DNA of 64,000 bases from Akkermansiaceae bacterium (GTDB lineage: Bacteria; Verrucomicrobiota; Verrucomicrobiia; Verrucomicrobiales; Akkermansiaceae): positions 26,392-90,391 of the forward strand of contig JAJQGU010000044.1 in the NCBI GenBank assembly GCA_021200315.1, written 5' to 3'. Made by a program: the position numbers and the translations under genes. Positions 34,605 to 43,173 of the stretch are shown piece after piece. Position 1 is the first letter of the stretch, and each line of letters opens with the position of its first letter. The notes under the pieces are model-generated. The model did not search any database, was not told the DNA's origin, and worked only from the letters and a program-made list of their open reading frames with translations.

Positions 34605-37193
34605 TTATTTTTTCAACTCTTCCGGCGAAGCCTTCTCGATCTTCAGCTTCAGCGTGACAGGCGGCAGGCCTTCCGGCGCCGCAGTGAGTGTCACATCACC
34701 TTCTCCGCCGCGCTTGCCGCGCACGATCACTTGAGCAAGGCCGTTGAATATACTGATAGAATCACCGCTCATGCTGTCCCAATCCACTGGGTTGCCGTTG
34801 CACACGCCGATAATATCCGCCGGGCCGGCGATGCTGAACTTCACTTTGCGCTTATCCGTAGGTACCACGCGCCCTTGGACATCCGCCGCCGAGACAGTAA
34901 TGTAGCTGATATCCCGGGCATCGCCGAGAATCTTCGGACGATCCGCCTTGAGCTTAAGCATGGCAGCATCTCCCGTCGTTTCCATTTTGGCGCTGGCCCA
35001 TGCCTCGCCCTTCTTCCAAACTTTCACCTCCAGGACGCCAGGCTCGTACACGACGTCTTCCCAGAAGAAGCGGTAGCCATCTTTCTCCTTGCCGGGATTT
35101 TTTTTCTTTTTCCCCAGAGATTTGCCGTTCAGAAATAGCTCTGCCTCGTCACCGGAAGAATAGACATGCACGGGAGTGACCTGGCCTTTGCGCTCCGGCC
35201 AGTTCCAATGGGGGAGAATATGCGCGAAACGCTCCTCCGGCAGCCAGCGCGAGCGATAAAGATAGTAACGATCCTTCGGGAAGCCGCAGAGATCCACGAT
35301 GCCGAAATACGAACTGCGCGACGGCGCTTTGTTCCCCAGTTTTTCAAACTGCTCCATCATCCGTTTCTGCTCTTCGGGATCAGTGTAGTTGTTCAGGTTG
35401 CTGGTATCTTGATTATACGGAGTCGGTTCGCCGAGATAATCAAACCCCGTCCAGACGTATTCGCCCGCAATGCGGGGGACACGGTCTTGAGCGGCGAATT
35501 CGACGTCCGGACGGTATCCCCAGCCTGGTGCTTGCAGATCGTATGAACTGACCTGGTAGTTGCGGATGCCGTATCCTGCTCCGGAGTTGTGCTCCCAAGA
35601 ATAGGCTTTCTTATTGATTTCTTGCGGAGCGCCCTTCACAGGAAGAATGTATTCGCCGCGCGTCGACACGCAAGAAGAGGTTTCGGAAGCAATGATCGGT
35701 TGCTTGGGACGCTGTTTGGCGGCGTCAGCATACTTCTTCGGCTTGTAATTGAATCCGTAGATATCAAATATTTCTCCAAAGCCGTTGTCCCACGCCTTTA
35801 CATCGTTGCATCCGCAGGTGACAGGACGCGAGGGATCGTGTTTTTTGAAGAGGCTTACCAGTTCTTTTGCCACCTCCTTGCCCCGCGCCGTGCTCTGCTC
35901 GGAAATCTCATTTCCTGCGCTCCACATAATCACGCTCGGGTGATTGCGGTCACGGCGGACAAAATTTTCCACATCCTTCACGTGCCAATTTTTCCACAAC
36001 GTGTTGTATCCATTGACCTTTCCGTATTTCTGTGCTTCCCATATATCGAAGATTTCGTTGTCCACAAGAATGCCCATTCGATCGCAAAGATCAAGCAATT
36101 CCGGCGCGGGGGGATTGTGGGAAGTACGAATGGAATTGACGCCGAAGCTTTTCAGAATTTCAAGCTGACGTTCAATCCCGCGATGGTAAACGGCCGCGCC
36201 CAGAGGACCGAGATCATGGTGTTGGCACACTCCCTTGAGGTATACACGCCGTCCGTTGAGATAGAAACCATCGGGTTTCCATTCGGCCTTGCGCACTCCA
36301 AAAGTGTTTTTTACGGAATCCACTACTCCTTCGTCTGATTTGATGCTGGTAGTCAGCGTATAAAGCTTCGGCTTGTCCAGCTCCCAAAGCTGGGGCGAAG
36401 GCAGGTTCAGCGCCAGCTCGACATCTCTCGTCGCGCCCGGTTTGATCTCTATGGCCTGCGAGGTGGTCCTCACATTTTTCCCGATGCGTTGAGACACTTT
36501 TACGCTCACAGGTTTGTCGCTCGCGTTGCGCACGGTTGTCACCGTTTTTACCGTGGCCGCATTTTTGGAAATGCGCGGAGTGGTAATGCTCACTCCCCAG
36601 AGATCGACGTGCACGGGATTGCTCTTCGTGAGCCACACGTGTCGATAGATGCCCGCTCCGGGATACCAGCGGGTACCATTCGGCGGATTGTTGGCGCGCA
36701 CGGAAATTACGTTTTTCTCCCCGAATTTTAACAGATCGGTAATATCAATCCGAAAGGAGGAATAGCCATAAGCCCATTCGCCCGCAAATTGGCCATTTAC
36801 ATAGACCTTGGGCATAGACATTACGCCGTCGAAATCCAGATAAAAGCGACTTCCCGCCTCATTGGCCGGCACGGTAAATTCCTTGCGGTACCAGCCGATA
36901 TCATTCCATGGGAGCTTGCCTGTCTCATTGGGCTCCTCGGCCAGAAAGGGACTTTCAATCGCCCAATCGTGAGGCAGCTGCACCGCCCTCCACGCGCTGT
37001 CATCGTAACTGGATTCGCTGGGAGAACCTGGCGCCCCGGCCTCAAGACTCAGAGCAGGCTCGCCGCTCTCGCGGGCACGTGCGAATTTCCAATCGAAATC
37101 AAAGGTTTCGCGCGCCGTCTCCCTTACAGGGACTGCCCACAGAGAAGAAAACCCCACCATCGCCGTCAAGGTGATCAGAGAAATTGTACGCAT
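34605..37193 (-). CDS. Exported glycoside hydrolase family 2 protein, beta-galactosidase-like
   Basis: An 862-residue secreted or periplasmic glycosidase starting MRTISLITLTAMVG, with a signal peptide ending near residue 20 (SLWA-VPVRE). Domains in order: sugar-binding jelly roll (about 25-200, DDSAWRAVQLPHDWAIESP and NGTRWYPGAGIYRHVW), an immunoglobulin-like domain, the catalytic barrel (about 300-620; RTSHNPPAPELLDLCDRMG, acid/base glutamate in WSAGNEISEQ, nucleophile in IIASETSSC) and C-terminal immunoglobulin-like domains. GH2 enzymes of this layout remove terminal beta-galactose from host glycans in mucin degraders. The gene lies 50 bases after aroG. Beta-galactosidase is the best guess; related GH2 enzymes with other specificities cannot be excluded. 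Confidence 0.9.
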   Translation of the reverse strand: MRTISLITLTAMVGFSSLWAVPVRETARETFDFDWKFARARESGEPALSLEAGAPGSPSESSYDDSAWRAVQLPHDWAIESPFLAEEPNETGKLPWNDIGWYRKEFTVPANEAGSRFYLDFDGVMSMPKVYVNGQFAGEWAYGYSSFRIDITDLLKFGEKNVISVRANNPPNGTRWYPGAGIYRHVWLTKSNPVHVDLWGVSITTPRISKNAATVKTVTTVRNASDKPVSVKVSQRIGKNVRTTSQAIEIKPGATRDVELALNLPSPQLWELDKPKLYTLTTSIKSDEGVVDSVKNTFGVRKAEWKPDGFYLNGRRVYLKGVCQHHDLGPLGAAVYHRGIERQLEILKSFGVNSIRTSHNPPAPELLDLCDRMGILVDNEIFDIWEAQKYGKVNGYNTLWKNWHVKDVENFVRRDRNHPSVIMWSAGNEISEQSTARGKEVAKELVSLFKKHDPSRPVTCGCNDVKAWDNGFGEIFDIYGFNYKPKKYADAAKQRPKQPIIASETSSCVSTRGEYILPVKGAPQEINKKAYSWEHNSGAGYGIRNYQVSSYDLQAPGWGYRPDVEFAAQDRVPRIAGEYVWTGFDYLGEPTPYNQDTSNLNNYTDPEEQKRMMEQFEKLGNKAPSRSSYFGIVDLCGFPKDRYYLYRSRWLPEERFAHILPHWNWPERKGQVTPVHVYSSGDEAELFLNGKSLGKKKKNPGKEKDGYRFFWEDVVYEPGVLEVKVWKKGEAWASAKMETTGDAAMLKLKADRPKILGDARDISYITVSAADVQGRVVPTDKRKVKFSIAGPADIIGVCNGNPVDWDSMSGDSISIFNGLAQVIVRGKRGGEGDVTLTAAPEGLPPVTLKLKIEKASPEELKK

Positions 37194-37243
37194 AAACAAA
37201 AAGACAAACTATTTAATAATACCCGATTGCTCTCATGAACCTT

Positions 37244-38311
37244 TCACGAAAATGCCTTCGCACTCCTTCGTTTTCGTACGCCCTCGGCCAAGGTTTCGAG
37301 AATATCCTCGGTCTCCTCCCAGCCGACACATTGGTCTGTAATGCTCTGCCCATAAGTCAGCGGAGGTCTGTTTGGCTGGGAGCCGCTCACAAGATTGCTT
37401 TCGATCATCACGGAGCCGATATGTTCGGAGCCCCCGGCCAGCTGACGTGACACCTCTTCGGCGACGAGGTGCTGGTTGCGCCAATCTTTCTTGCTGTTAC
37501 CGTGCGAACAATCGATCATTAGGCGGTTAGAGATGTCGCTCTTCTGCTGCATTTTCCACGCCTTCTCCACATGTTCCGCAGAATAGTTCGGACCTTGAGT
37601 CGAACCGCGCAGAATGAGGTGGCAGCCGATGTTTCCAGCCGTGGAGACAATGGCGGAGACCCCCTGCTTGGTGACGCTGAGAAAGCAATGCGGATGCGCG
37701 GCAGACACAATGGCATCCACCGCAATCTGCACGCTGCCGCTCGTGCCGTTTTTGAAGCCTACAGGCATTGAAAGCCCTGAAGCCAGTTCGCGGTGCACTT
37801 GGCTCTCCGTAGTGCGTGCGCCGATAGCTCCCCAAGCGATGAGATCAGAAATGTACTGGGGCGAAATTGTATCAAGGAATTCCGTGGCGGCCGGCACGCC
37901 CATATCAGCCAAGCGAAGCAGCAGGCCTCGCGCCATGCGAAGACCTCGATTGATGCGATAGGTTCCATCCATAAACGGATCGTTGATCATTCCTTTCCAA
38001 CCCACAGTCGTGCGCGGTTTTTCAAAATAGACGCGCATGATAATGAGCAGGTCTTCCGCATGGCGATCCATCATGAAACGCAGCCGCCCGGCATAATCGA
38101 TGGCGGCTTCGGGATCATGGATGGAACAGGGACCTACAATGACGGCCAGCCTGTCGTCCTCTCCACGCAAAATGGATTCAAAATCCCGTCTCGTTTCGAA
38201 AACGAGCCTCGTCACCTCGGGCGTCACAGGAAAATCCTGAATGAGAATGGCGGGCGAAATAAGCGGCTCTATCGATGTTATCCGTACGTCGTCCGTTTGG
38301 AAACAGTTCAT
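37244..38311 (-). CDS. aroG: 3-deoxy-7-phosphoheptulonate synthase (DAHP synthase, AroG class)
   Basis: The enzyme joins phosphoenolpyruvate and erythrose 4-phosphate in the first step of the shikimate pathway. All 355 residues fit the AroG/F/H class: VIVGPCSIHDPEAA, MRVYFEKPRTTVGWKG, SGLSMPVGFKNGTSGS, LRGSTQGPNYS and MIDCSHGNSKKD with the metal-binding histidine. In E. coli this class is feedback-inhibited by an aromatic amino acid; which one here cannot be told. It follows the pseudopilin gene by 17 bases, an unrelated neighbour. No other aromatic pathway gene is in the window. Confidence 0.95.
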   Translation of the reverse strand: MNCFQTDDVRITSIEPLISPAILIQDFPVTPEVTRLVFETRRDFESILRGEDDRLAVIVGPCSIHDPEAAIDYAGRLRFMMDRHAEDLLIIMRVYFEKPRTTVGWKGMINDPFMDGTYRINRGLRMARGLLLRLADMGVPAATEFLDTISPQYISDLIAWGAIGARTTESQVHRELASGLSMPVGFKNGTSGSVQIAVDAIVSAAHPHCFLSVTKQGVSAIVSTAGNIGCHLILRGSTQGPNYSAEHVEKAWKMQQKSDISNRLMIDCSHGNSKKDWRNQHLVAEEVSRQLAGGSEHIGSVMIESNLVSGSQPNRPPLTYGQSITDQCVGWEETEDILETLAEGVRKRRSAKAFS

Positions 38312-38328
38312 GTCGTTTGTTCTTTTGT

Positions 38329-39045
38329 TTAGCTCTTGGGAGTTTTCCAGGAATACACGTTATCTGCGTTCACCGTTTCATCCATGGAGGGAGTCGAAAC
38401 CGGTTTGGATCTGGAGCCGGATCTCGCCCTAGATCGGGCTCTGGATCTGCCTCTGGAGCTTTTGCCGGTCGGCGGTTTGCTGGCTTGGGGCAGAGCCTTT
38501 CCATCCTTGCCGTTGCCATACACAAGCACCTGCTTGCGCGTAGCCTTTCCGGTAAACGGATCGGCGATGCCATCGTCTTCGCTGTCGCTGATCAGCACGG
38601 TGTAGGGATTGCCCCAAGGATCATAAAATCCCAGCTCGCCTCCTGCGTTTTCATAAAGGCCGTTTCTGGCAGATTCGTTTACATCGCCGCGGATGTAGGA
38701 ATATTTATTGATGTTGAGCCGATCCTCGCTCTTTTCGCGGGCTGCAAGGATTTCGAGGAGCCCGAAGTCCTTGCCTGGTTCAGTCGTGAGGATAATCGTC
38801 TCTTCATCCGAGCCTATTTCCTCCATGCGCAACGGCCAGAGACTGTTGTTGTCTCTTTTGAAATTCTCGATGGCGTTGGCGATATCGGTGCAATGCTTGC
38901 GAGATTCCATGGCCCGTGCGTTTTCCATATAGGATGTAAAGAACGGATACGCGATCGACGCCAATGTCGCGATAATCGCAATCACGATCAGAATCTCTAT
39001 CAGGGTAAACCCCCGATGCACTCGAGAGAAGGCGGAAGGACTCAT
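38329..39045 (-). CDS. GspG-like type II pseudopilin with Arg/Ser-rich tail
   Basis: The 238-residue product has a class III prepilin leader (MSPSAFSRVHRG) cut before FTLIEILIVIAIIATLAS, with the glutamate at +5 that all pilins and pseudopilins need. The body resembles major pseudopilins (YDPWGNPYTVLISDSEDDG carries a calcium-site-like acidic stretch). After about residue 190 comes an Arg/Ser tail (SSRGRSRARSRARSGSRSK) and a C-terminal segment. That tail is not part of the family and comes from tandem short repeats in the DNA (about 38400-38460). It may work with the secretin encoded at 11.5 kb, though the two genes lie far apart. It precedes aroG. Confidence 0.85.
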   Translation of the reverse strand: MSPSAFSRVHRGFTLIEILIVIAIIATLASIAYPFFTSYMENARAMESRKHCTDIANAIENFKRDNNSLWPLRMEEIGSDEETIILTTEPGKDFGLLEILAAREKSEDRLNINKYSYIRGDVNESARNGLYENAGGELGFYDPWGNPYTVLISDSEDDGIADPFTGKATRKQVLVYGNGKDGKALPQASKPPTGKSSRGRSRARSRARSGSRSKPVSTPSMDETVNADNVYSWKTPKS

Positions 39046-39174
39046 ATACCCCTACTTTAATATTTCCTCCCGAATATGCAAGGAGAAAGAATACTTCTGA
39101 TGATTTATCGGAAGAGGCGCTTCCATCGGACGGAGAATGGGCGCGCCCAGCAAAAGCAAGGGCGCCAAACAAGA

Positions 39175-39201
39175 GCCCGCACGGACAAAGCCGATGCGGG
39201 C
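39175..39201 (-). terminator. Probable terminator after the beta-barrel protein gene
   Basis: The stem GCCCGCA/TGCGGGC (39175-39181 and 39195-39201), extended by an inner CGG/CCG pairing, is followed on the minus strand by a T-rich stretch with single interruptions. It lies 29 bases after the stop. Confidence 0.55.
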
Positions 39202-39230
39202 GAAAATTCCGGCAGCCGGAGGAGGCGCGC

Positions 39231-39833
39231 CTAAAAGGTAACACCGACGCCGACGGAGATCACATGAAGCCCCAAGGTCTTGTCGAAATAGGCGCGCTGG
39301 TACTCGTATCCCACCTTCACCTGGATAGCGTCAGAGGCGATAACCTTGACGCCGGCGCCCACGAGAAAGGTAAAATCCGTCGAGCTGTATTTCGGGAGGT
39401 CTTCATCGTTGTCGAGATCCTTCCACTTCATGTCGCCGATTGCCACACCAGCCTTGCCGTCAATATATAGCAGAATGTCATCGGTCAGCGCGATATTGAG
39501 GGCATAGCCCAGCGTGATGGGCAGCATGAACTCTTCCCTCTTGATTCCGTTTTTGGTTTCGTCTCCCCACAGGGCGGCCACATCAATAGACCATTCGTGG
39601 CGGAACGTGGCTTCCTGGTTGGAATAAAGATTGAAACTGATCCGGGGGCCGTAGAGATCCGAATAGGTGCTTGACGGTGCGGCAATCCCATATAAGAATT
39701 CAACCTGGTACGTGGGCTGCCAGTCATATGGAGTCAACGCGCCCGTCTGAGGCGTGGGAAGTACATAAGGAGCTGCGGAAGCCGTCATGGAAATGGCTGC
39801 CAGAAAACCTGCGGATAAAAGGAGCTTTTTCAT
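39231..39833 (-). CDS. Small outer-membrane beta-barrel protein
   Basis: The 200-residue product starts MKKLLLSAGFLAAISM and has a signal peptide ending at SASA-APYVL. The mature part is a series of amphipathic strands (ISFNLYSNQEATFRHEW; FTFLVGAGVKVIASDAIQVK; VGYEYQRAYF) ending in VGVTF, with the terminal phenylalanine of outer-membrane barrels. The size suits an eight-stranded OmpA/OmpW-like barrel without a periplasmic domain. No ligand or function can be named. An in-frame ATG 25 codons upstream would bury the signal peptide and is rejected. A likely terminator follows; the gene stands alone. Confidence 0.82.
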   Translation of the reverse strand: MKKLLLSAGFLAAISMTASAAPYVLPTPQTGALTPYDWQPTYQVEFLYGIAAPSSTYSDLYGPRISFNLYSNQEATFRHEWSIDVAALWGDETKNGIKREEFMLPITLGYALNIALTDDILLYIDGKAGVAIGDMKWKDLDNDEDLPKYSSTDFTFLVGAGVKVIASDAIQVKVGYEYQRAYFDKTLGLHVISVGVGVTF

Positions 39834-39926
39834 AAGCGAGCTTAGAATAGCATACGAAAAGCGGCTTATCAAGCATTTTCTTCCGCAAGACCGAAGAAAA
39901 GCGTGCAAAAAGAGCCTGACAGAGTG

Positions 39927-40184
39927 TTACAACCGAACAATGTCAGCGCCATCAGGGATTTCTATGAGTTTTAGCCGGCCGGAGCCCCCGTGCAGCAAAG
40001 TCACGGAAGACTTGGGGATACCAAGCAGATCGGCCAAAAGGCGAATCACTTCCTTGTTGGCTCTGCCTTCAACGGGCGGAGCGGCAACACGCAGGCGCAA
40101 GACGCGCCCGGCGTCCGGATGTTCCTCCCAACCGAGACATTCGTTGCGGCGGGCGCCCGGTATGACTTTCACGGCAATTTTCAT
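39927..40184 (-). CDS. DUF167 (YggU) family protein
   Basis: An 85-residue conserved protein starting MKIAVKVIPGARRNECLGW. The family core RLRVAAPPVEGRANKEVIRLLADLLGIPKSSV is present; no biochemical function is established for the family. Its start codon shares one base with the hisA stop (TGATG, start 40182-40184, stop 40184-40186), so translation is almost surely coupled. It closes the pfkA-hisA-DUF167 group. In many bacteria DUF167 lies near yggT or proC; that context is not seen here. Confidence 0.92.
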   Translation of the reverse strand: MKIAVKVIPGARRNECLGWEEHPDAGRVLRLRVAAPPVEGRANKEVIRLLADLLGIPKSSVTLLHGGSGRLKLIEIPDGADIVRL

Positions 40185-40951
40185 CAACGTGCCTCACGAG
40201 ACACAAGATCTGCATAACGAACCCCCGAACCGCCGAACAAATCCAGCGCGCTGCCCACCGTGGCGTCCACACGGCCTCCGCTCAATACATCGATCAAATA
40301 AAAATCCTCCAGACAACGGACGCCTCCTGCATATGTAACGGGGCGCCCTCCGCCCCATGAACCGAGCATTTCGACAAGGCCGCGGTCAATACCCTGACAG
40401 AGCCCTTCCACATCAGCGGAATGAATGAGAAACTCATCGCAATGCTCCGCCAGAGAATCGAGAACTCCCGGCGTGATGCAGAGAGAAGTGAGCGTTTGCC
40501 AGCGGTTCATGACCACCCTCCAGCCCGCTGCCGTCTTCCGACAACTCAGATCAACCACCAACCGGGCGGCGCCCACCAATGAGGAAAGGGCCCTCAGGGA
40601 TTCCTCGCAAAAACGTCCGGCAGCGTCAAACAGGCAGGAAGTGGCGATCACATGGCTGGCGCCCGCCTCAAGCCATTCGACAGCGTTGGTCAGCGAAATG
40701 CCACCACCCGCCTGCAAGCCCCCCGGCCAGGCGGAAAGCGCCTTCCGTGCAGCCTTTTCATTACCAGGCCCCAACATAATCAAATGCCCTCCACGCAGGC
40801 CGTCCCTCCGATAACGCTCCGCAAACCACACCGCCGGTCTTGAAGAAGTGAAGTTCGTCCGCAATTCGTCGCCTTCATCGCTCAGAGAGCTTCCGACTAT
40901 CTGCTTCACGCACCCTTGGTGCAGATCAATGCATGGGCGGAAACGCGTCAC
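40184..40951 (-). CDS. hisA: Eukaryote-like HisA (ProFAR isomerase)
   Basis: The enzyme isomerises ProFAR to PRFAR in histidine synthesis, a half-barrel repeat protein. The 255 residues start MTRFRPCIDLHQGCVKQIVG, which is the pattern of fungal and plant HIS6 proteins rather than of E. coli-type HisA, which begins with an IPAIDL strand. LQAGGGISLTNAVEWLEAGA and VTYAGGVRCLEDF are the two phosphate-binding loops; LVVDLSCRK carries the second-half acid. The start overlaps the stop of pfkA (ATGA) and its stop overlaps the DUF167 start. No other his gene is nearby, so the pathway is scattered. Confidence 0.88.
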   Translation of the reverse strand: MTRFRPCIDLHQGCVKQIVGSSLSDEGDELRTNFTSSRPAVWFAERYRRDGLRGGHLIMLGPGNEKAARKALSAWPGGLQAGGGISLTNAVEWLEAGASHVIATSCLFDAAGRFCEESLRALSSLVGAARLVVDLSCRKTAAGWRVVMNRWQTLTSLCITPGVLDSLAEHCDEFLIHSADVEGLCQGIDRGLVEMLGSWGGGRPVTYAGGVRCLEDFYLIDVLSGGRVDATVGSALDLFGGSGVRYADLVSREAR

Positions 40952-42045
40952 GAGCGGGAAGCGACGTCACCAAAGGAGACCCCGAGGTCGCGGGCTGTAC
41001 AGACCAATTGACAATCAGGATCCACCCGATGAAGAGACTTCACAGCGTCTTCAATGGAGACGGAAACAATCTCCGTGCCGCGCAAAGCCACCATGCGGCT
41101 GAATTCTTTCCGTTCTATCAAACCGACGGCTGCCGAACCAAAACGGACGCCCAACACGCGATCAAATGCGATGGGAGCTCCCCCTCTCTGCGTATGCCCG
41201 AGCACGACGCAGCGCGTTTCAATCTCCGTCGCTTCCTCAAGCTTTTTCGCGATAAATTGGCCGATGCCGCCCAAACGCACTTCACCGGTCGTCTCCGCAT
41301 CCAGCGTCATTACGGTATCGCCCAGCTTGGCACCCTCTGAAACCACGACAATGATCTCTCTCTGCCCCGCAGCTCTGCGCATCCGGATATCCCTCACGAC
41401 GTTATCGAGCTCAAAGGGTATTTCCGGCAGGAGGATGACGTCCGCCCCGGCAGAAAGCCCACCGTAAAGAGCGATCCACCCCGCATGGCGGCCCATGACC
41501 TCCACCACCATCATGCGCCGGTGGGAGTTGGCCGTCGTGCGGATGCGGTCGATCGACTCGGTAACTACTTCCACCGCACTTTGAAAACCAAAGGTGAGAT
41601 CGGTGGCTCCCAGATCGTTGTCTATCGTTTTGGGCACACCCACAACGGGAAGGCCAATTTCGGAAAGCAGGAGCGCAGTGGACTGCGAACCGTCGCCGCC
41701 AACCACAACGAGAGCATCCAGATTAAGCCGATGGACGGTCTCGCGCGTTTTTTCAAGTACCGGAGGTTCAATCTCACCCTTCTCGCCGATGCCCACCTTG
41801 ATGGCGAAATTGCCCTTGTTGACCGTGCCCAGAATGGTGCCTCCCATCGCTCGGATATTGCGACAGGATTGAGGAGTAAGCTCCTCATAGCGTCGCTCAT
41901 TCTCCGTCGAGAGAAGCCCTTCAAAGCCGTCGTAAAAGCCAATCACCTTCCATCCACGGTAATGCGCCGCGCCCACGACGCCTTCAATGACCGCGTTGAG
42001 CCCCGGACAATCTCCTCCGCTGTTTAGGATACCGATATTCATCAT
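40948..42045 (-). CDS. pfkA: 6-phosphofructokinase
   Basis: The 365-residue enzyme phosphorylates fructose 6-phosphate in glycolysis. The N-terminal MNIGILNSGGDCPGLNAVI and the phosphate donor loop VVGGDGSQSTA are clear; the catalytic region reads VPKTIDNDLGATD and the sugar-binding VVEVMGRHAGW. The donor loop has GGDGS (ATP type; pyrophosphate enzymes have aspartate at the last glycine) but the next motif starts with a lysine (PKTIDND), as in pyrophosphate enzymes and the mixed group III PFKs. ATP use is likely, pyrophosphate use possible. Its stop overlaps the hisA start by four bases (ATGA). Two start codons in a row give a one-residue ambiguity. Confidence 0.93.
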   Translation of the reverse strand: MMNIGILNSGGDCPGLNAVIEGVVGAAHYRGWKVIGFYDGFEGLLSTENERRYEELTPQSCRNIRAMGGTILGTVNKGNFAIKVGIGEKGEIEPPVLEKTRETVHRLNLDALVVVGGDGSQSTALLLSEIGLPVVGVPKTIDNDLGATDLTFGFQSAVEVVTESIDRIRTTANSHRRMMVVEVMGRHAGWIALYGGLSAGADVILLPEIPFELDNVVRDIRMRRAAGQREIIVVVSEGAKLGDTVMTLDAETTGEVRLGGIGQFIAKKLEEATEIETRCVVLGHTQRGGAPIAFDRVLGVRFGSAAVGLIERKEFSRMVALRGTEIVSVSIEDAVKSLHRVDPDCQLVCTARDLGVSFGDVASRS

Positions 42046-42060
42046 GCAAATAGTAGTGTA

Positions 42061-43047
42061 TTATGGTAATATATTCTGTCTTTTCCGGAAGAACAGGAAA
42101 TCACGGGCGTCGCTGTAGTCGCTCGTTTTTTGCCACCTATCCCAAACGGGCCAGGCCGCATGGATTAAATCCCGCGCAAATCCAAAGCGGTCGTCCATGC
42201 CCAGAATGACGCCGATGAGGCGTTGCGGGTATTTTTCTTCCTGTCCGGACTTGGGATTTACGCGGCTCACGGAATTGCGCGTCACAGAAAACATGAGACA
42301 CCCTCCCGCAGCCTTGGATGAGGCGGATTTGATGCCGTCTACGCCGGACTGGGACAACAGCCGGTTGAAATTCGAGATCGATACGGGTTGCGCGCCGCCA
42401 ACGCGCTGAATGGCACATGTACGCGTCGCCTGGCTCGCCACGAAGGCGAACGCATTGTTCTGCATGGCGTACATGCCCAACAAAGCCAGATCGACAGCGC
42501 AGGAGCGCGAAATGCGCCCCTTGTTCTCCAGACCGTGGGGAGAAACGAAAGTCGTCTTCGTCATGCCGATATTTTTGGCAAGCGCGTTCATTTGCTGCAC
42601 AAACAGCGCGATCGGATCACCCCCGCCCCCGCGCCGTTGAAGATCCATCCCCACATGCCAGGCCATGGAATAGGCCGAGGCGCTGTCGGCGCGAAACACG
42701 GTGGAGAATATGGCATCGCGCAGGGTTAGCCGATCGCCCGGCCGCAGATTGAACGGATTGTTGGTCATGCCGATGGCCTGCACGGCCGTGGGTACGGTGA
42801 TCATCTGCTCCAAGCTGACGCGGCGCCTATTAATCCAGTCGATGGCCACAATGGCCGTCGCCACCTGAGAAAGACAGGAAATCGGCCTCACGGCCTCGGC
42901 GTTGCCGGCGAAAAGAATGCGGCCAGTATTGGATTCAAAGATCAGATAACTGGGTCTCTCTCGAGACGGCTCCGCTATGGCTGGCGACAGATTCACCGCG
43001 AGAACGAGGAGACAAAGAAAAAGCCTTGGAAAAAACTTCTGAAACAT
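42061..43047 (-). CDS. D-alanyl-D-alanine carboxypeptidase family protein with altered active-site motifs
   Basis: A 328-residue exported protein of the S11 (DacA-like) family, starting MFQKFFPRLFLCLLVLA with a signal peptide ending at AIA-EPSR. The fold blocks are clear (SYLIFESNTGRILFAGNAEA; TKTTFVSPHGLENKG; VDGIKSASSKAAGGCLMFSV). Yet the catalytic SxxK box, expected as PIASLTK, reads PISCLSQ (Ser to Cys, Lys to Gln); the SxN box, expected as SGNDA, reads ADSAS; and the KTG box reads KSA. An active enzyme therefore looks unlikely. It could be a peptidoglycan-binding pseudoenzyme, or cysteine could serve with another base. No membrane-anchoring C-terminal helix is seen. The gene is intact, without frameshift. 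It precedes pfkA by 15 bases. Confidence 0.85.
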   Translation of the reverse strand: MFQKFFPRLFLCLLVLAVNLSPAIAEPSRERPSYLIFESNTGRILFAGNAEAVRPISCLSQVATAIVAIDWINRRRVSLEQMITVPTAVQAIGMTNNPFNLRPGDRLTLRDAIFSTVFRADSASAYSMAWHVGMDLQRRGGGGDPIALFVQQMNALAKNIGMTKTTFVSPHGLENKGRISRSCAVDLALLGMYAMQNNAFAFVASQATRTCAIQRVGGAQPVSISNFNRLLSQSGVDGIKSASSKAAGGCLMFSVTRNSVSRVNPKSGQEEKYPQRLIGVILGMDDRFGFARDLIHAAWPVWDRWQKTSDYSDARDFLFFRKRQNILP

Positions 43048-43132
43048 GTCAATCTTCAAGCACTCGGTTATTTTACGGGATAAACAGGGAGGTGAAAAGC
43101 CTAAAATCCAGAGGAAAAACGAAACTCTGGAA

Positions 43133-43169
43133 TTCCGGCGCGGCGGCAGCGGCGGACGACGCGCCGGAA
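43133..43169 (-). terminator. Strong stem-loop after the epimerase gene
   Basis: A perfect 10-bp GC-rich inverted repeat (TTCCGGCGCG, 43133-43142, and its complement 43160-43169) with a 17-base loop begins 5 bases after the epimerase stop. A second stem (TCCAGAG/CTCTGGA, 43108-43131) follows. A T-run on the minus strand is weak, so termination is probable but not certain. Confidence 0.55.
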
Positions 43170-43173
43170 AAGT

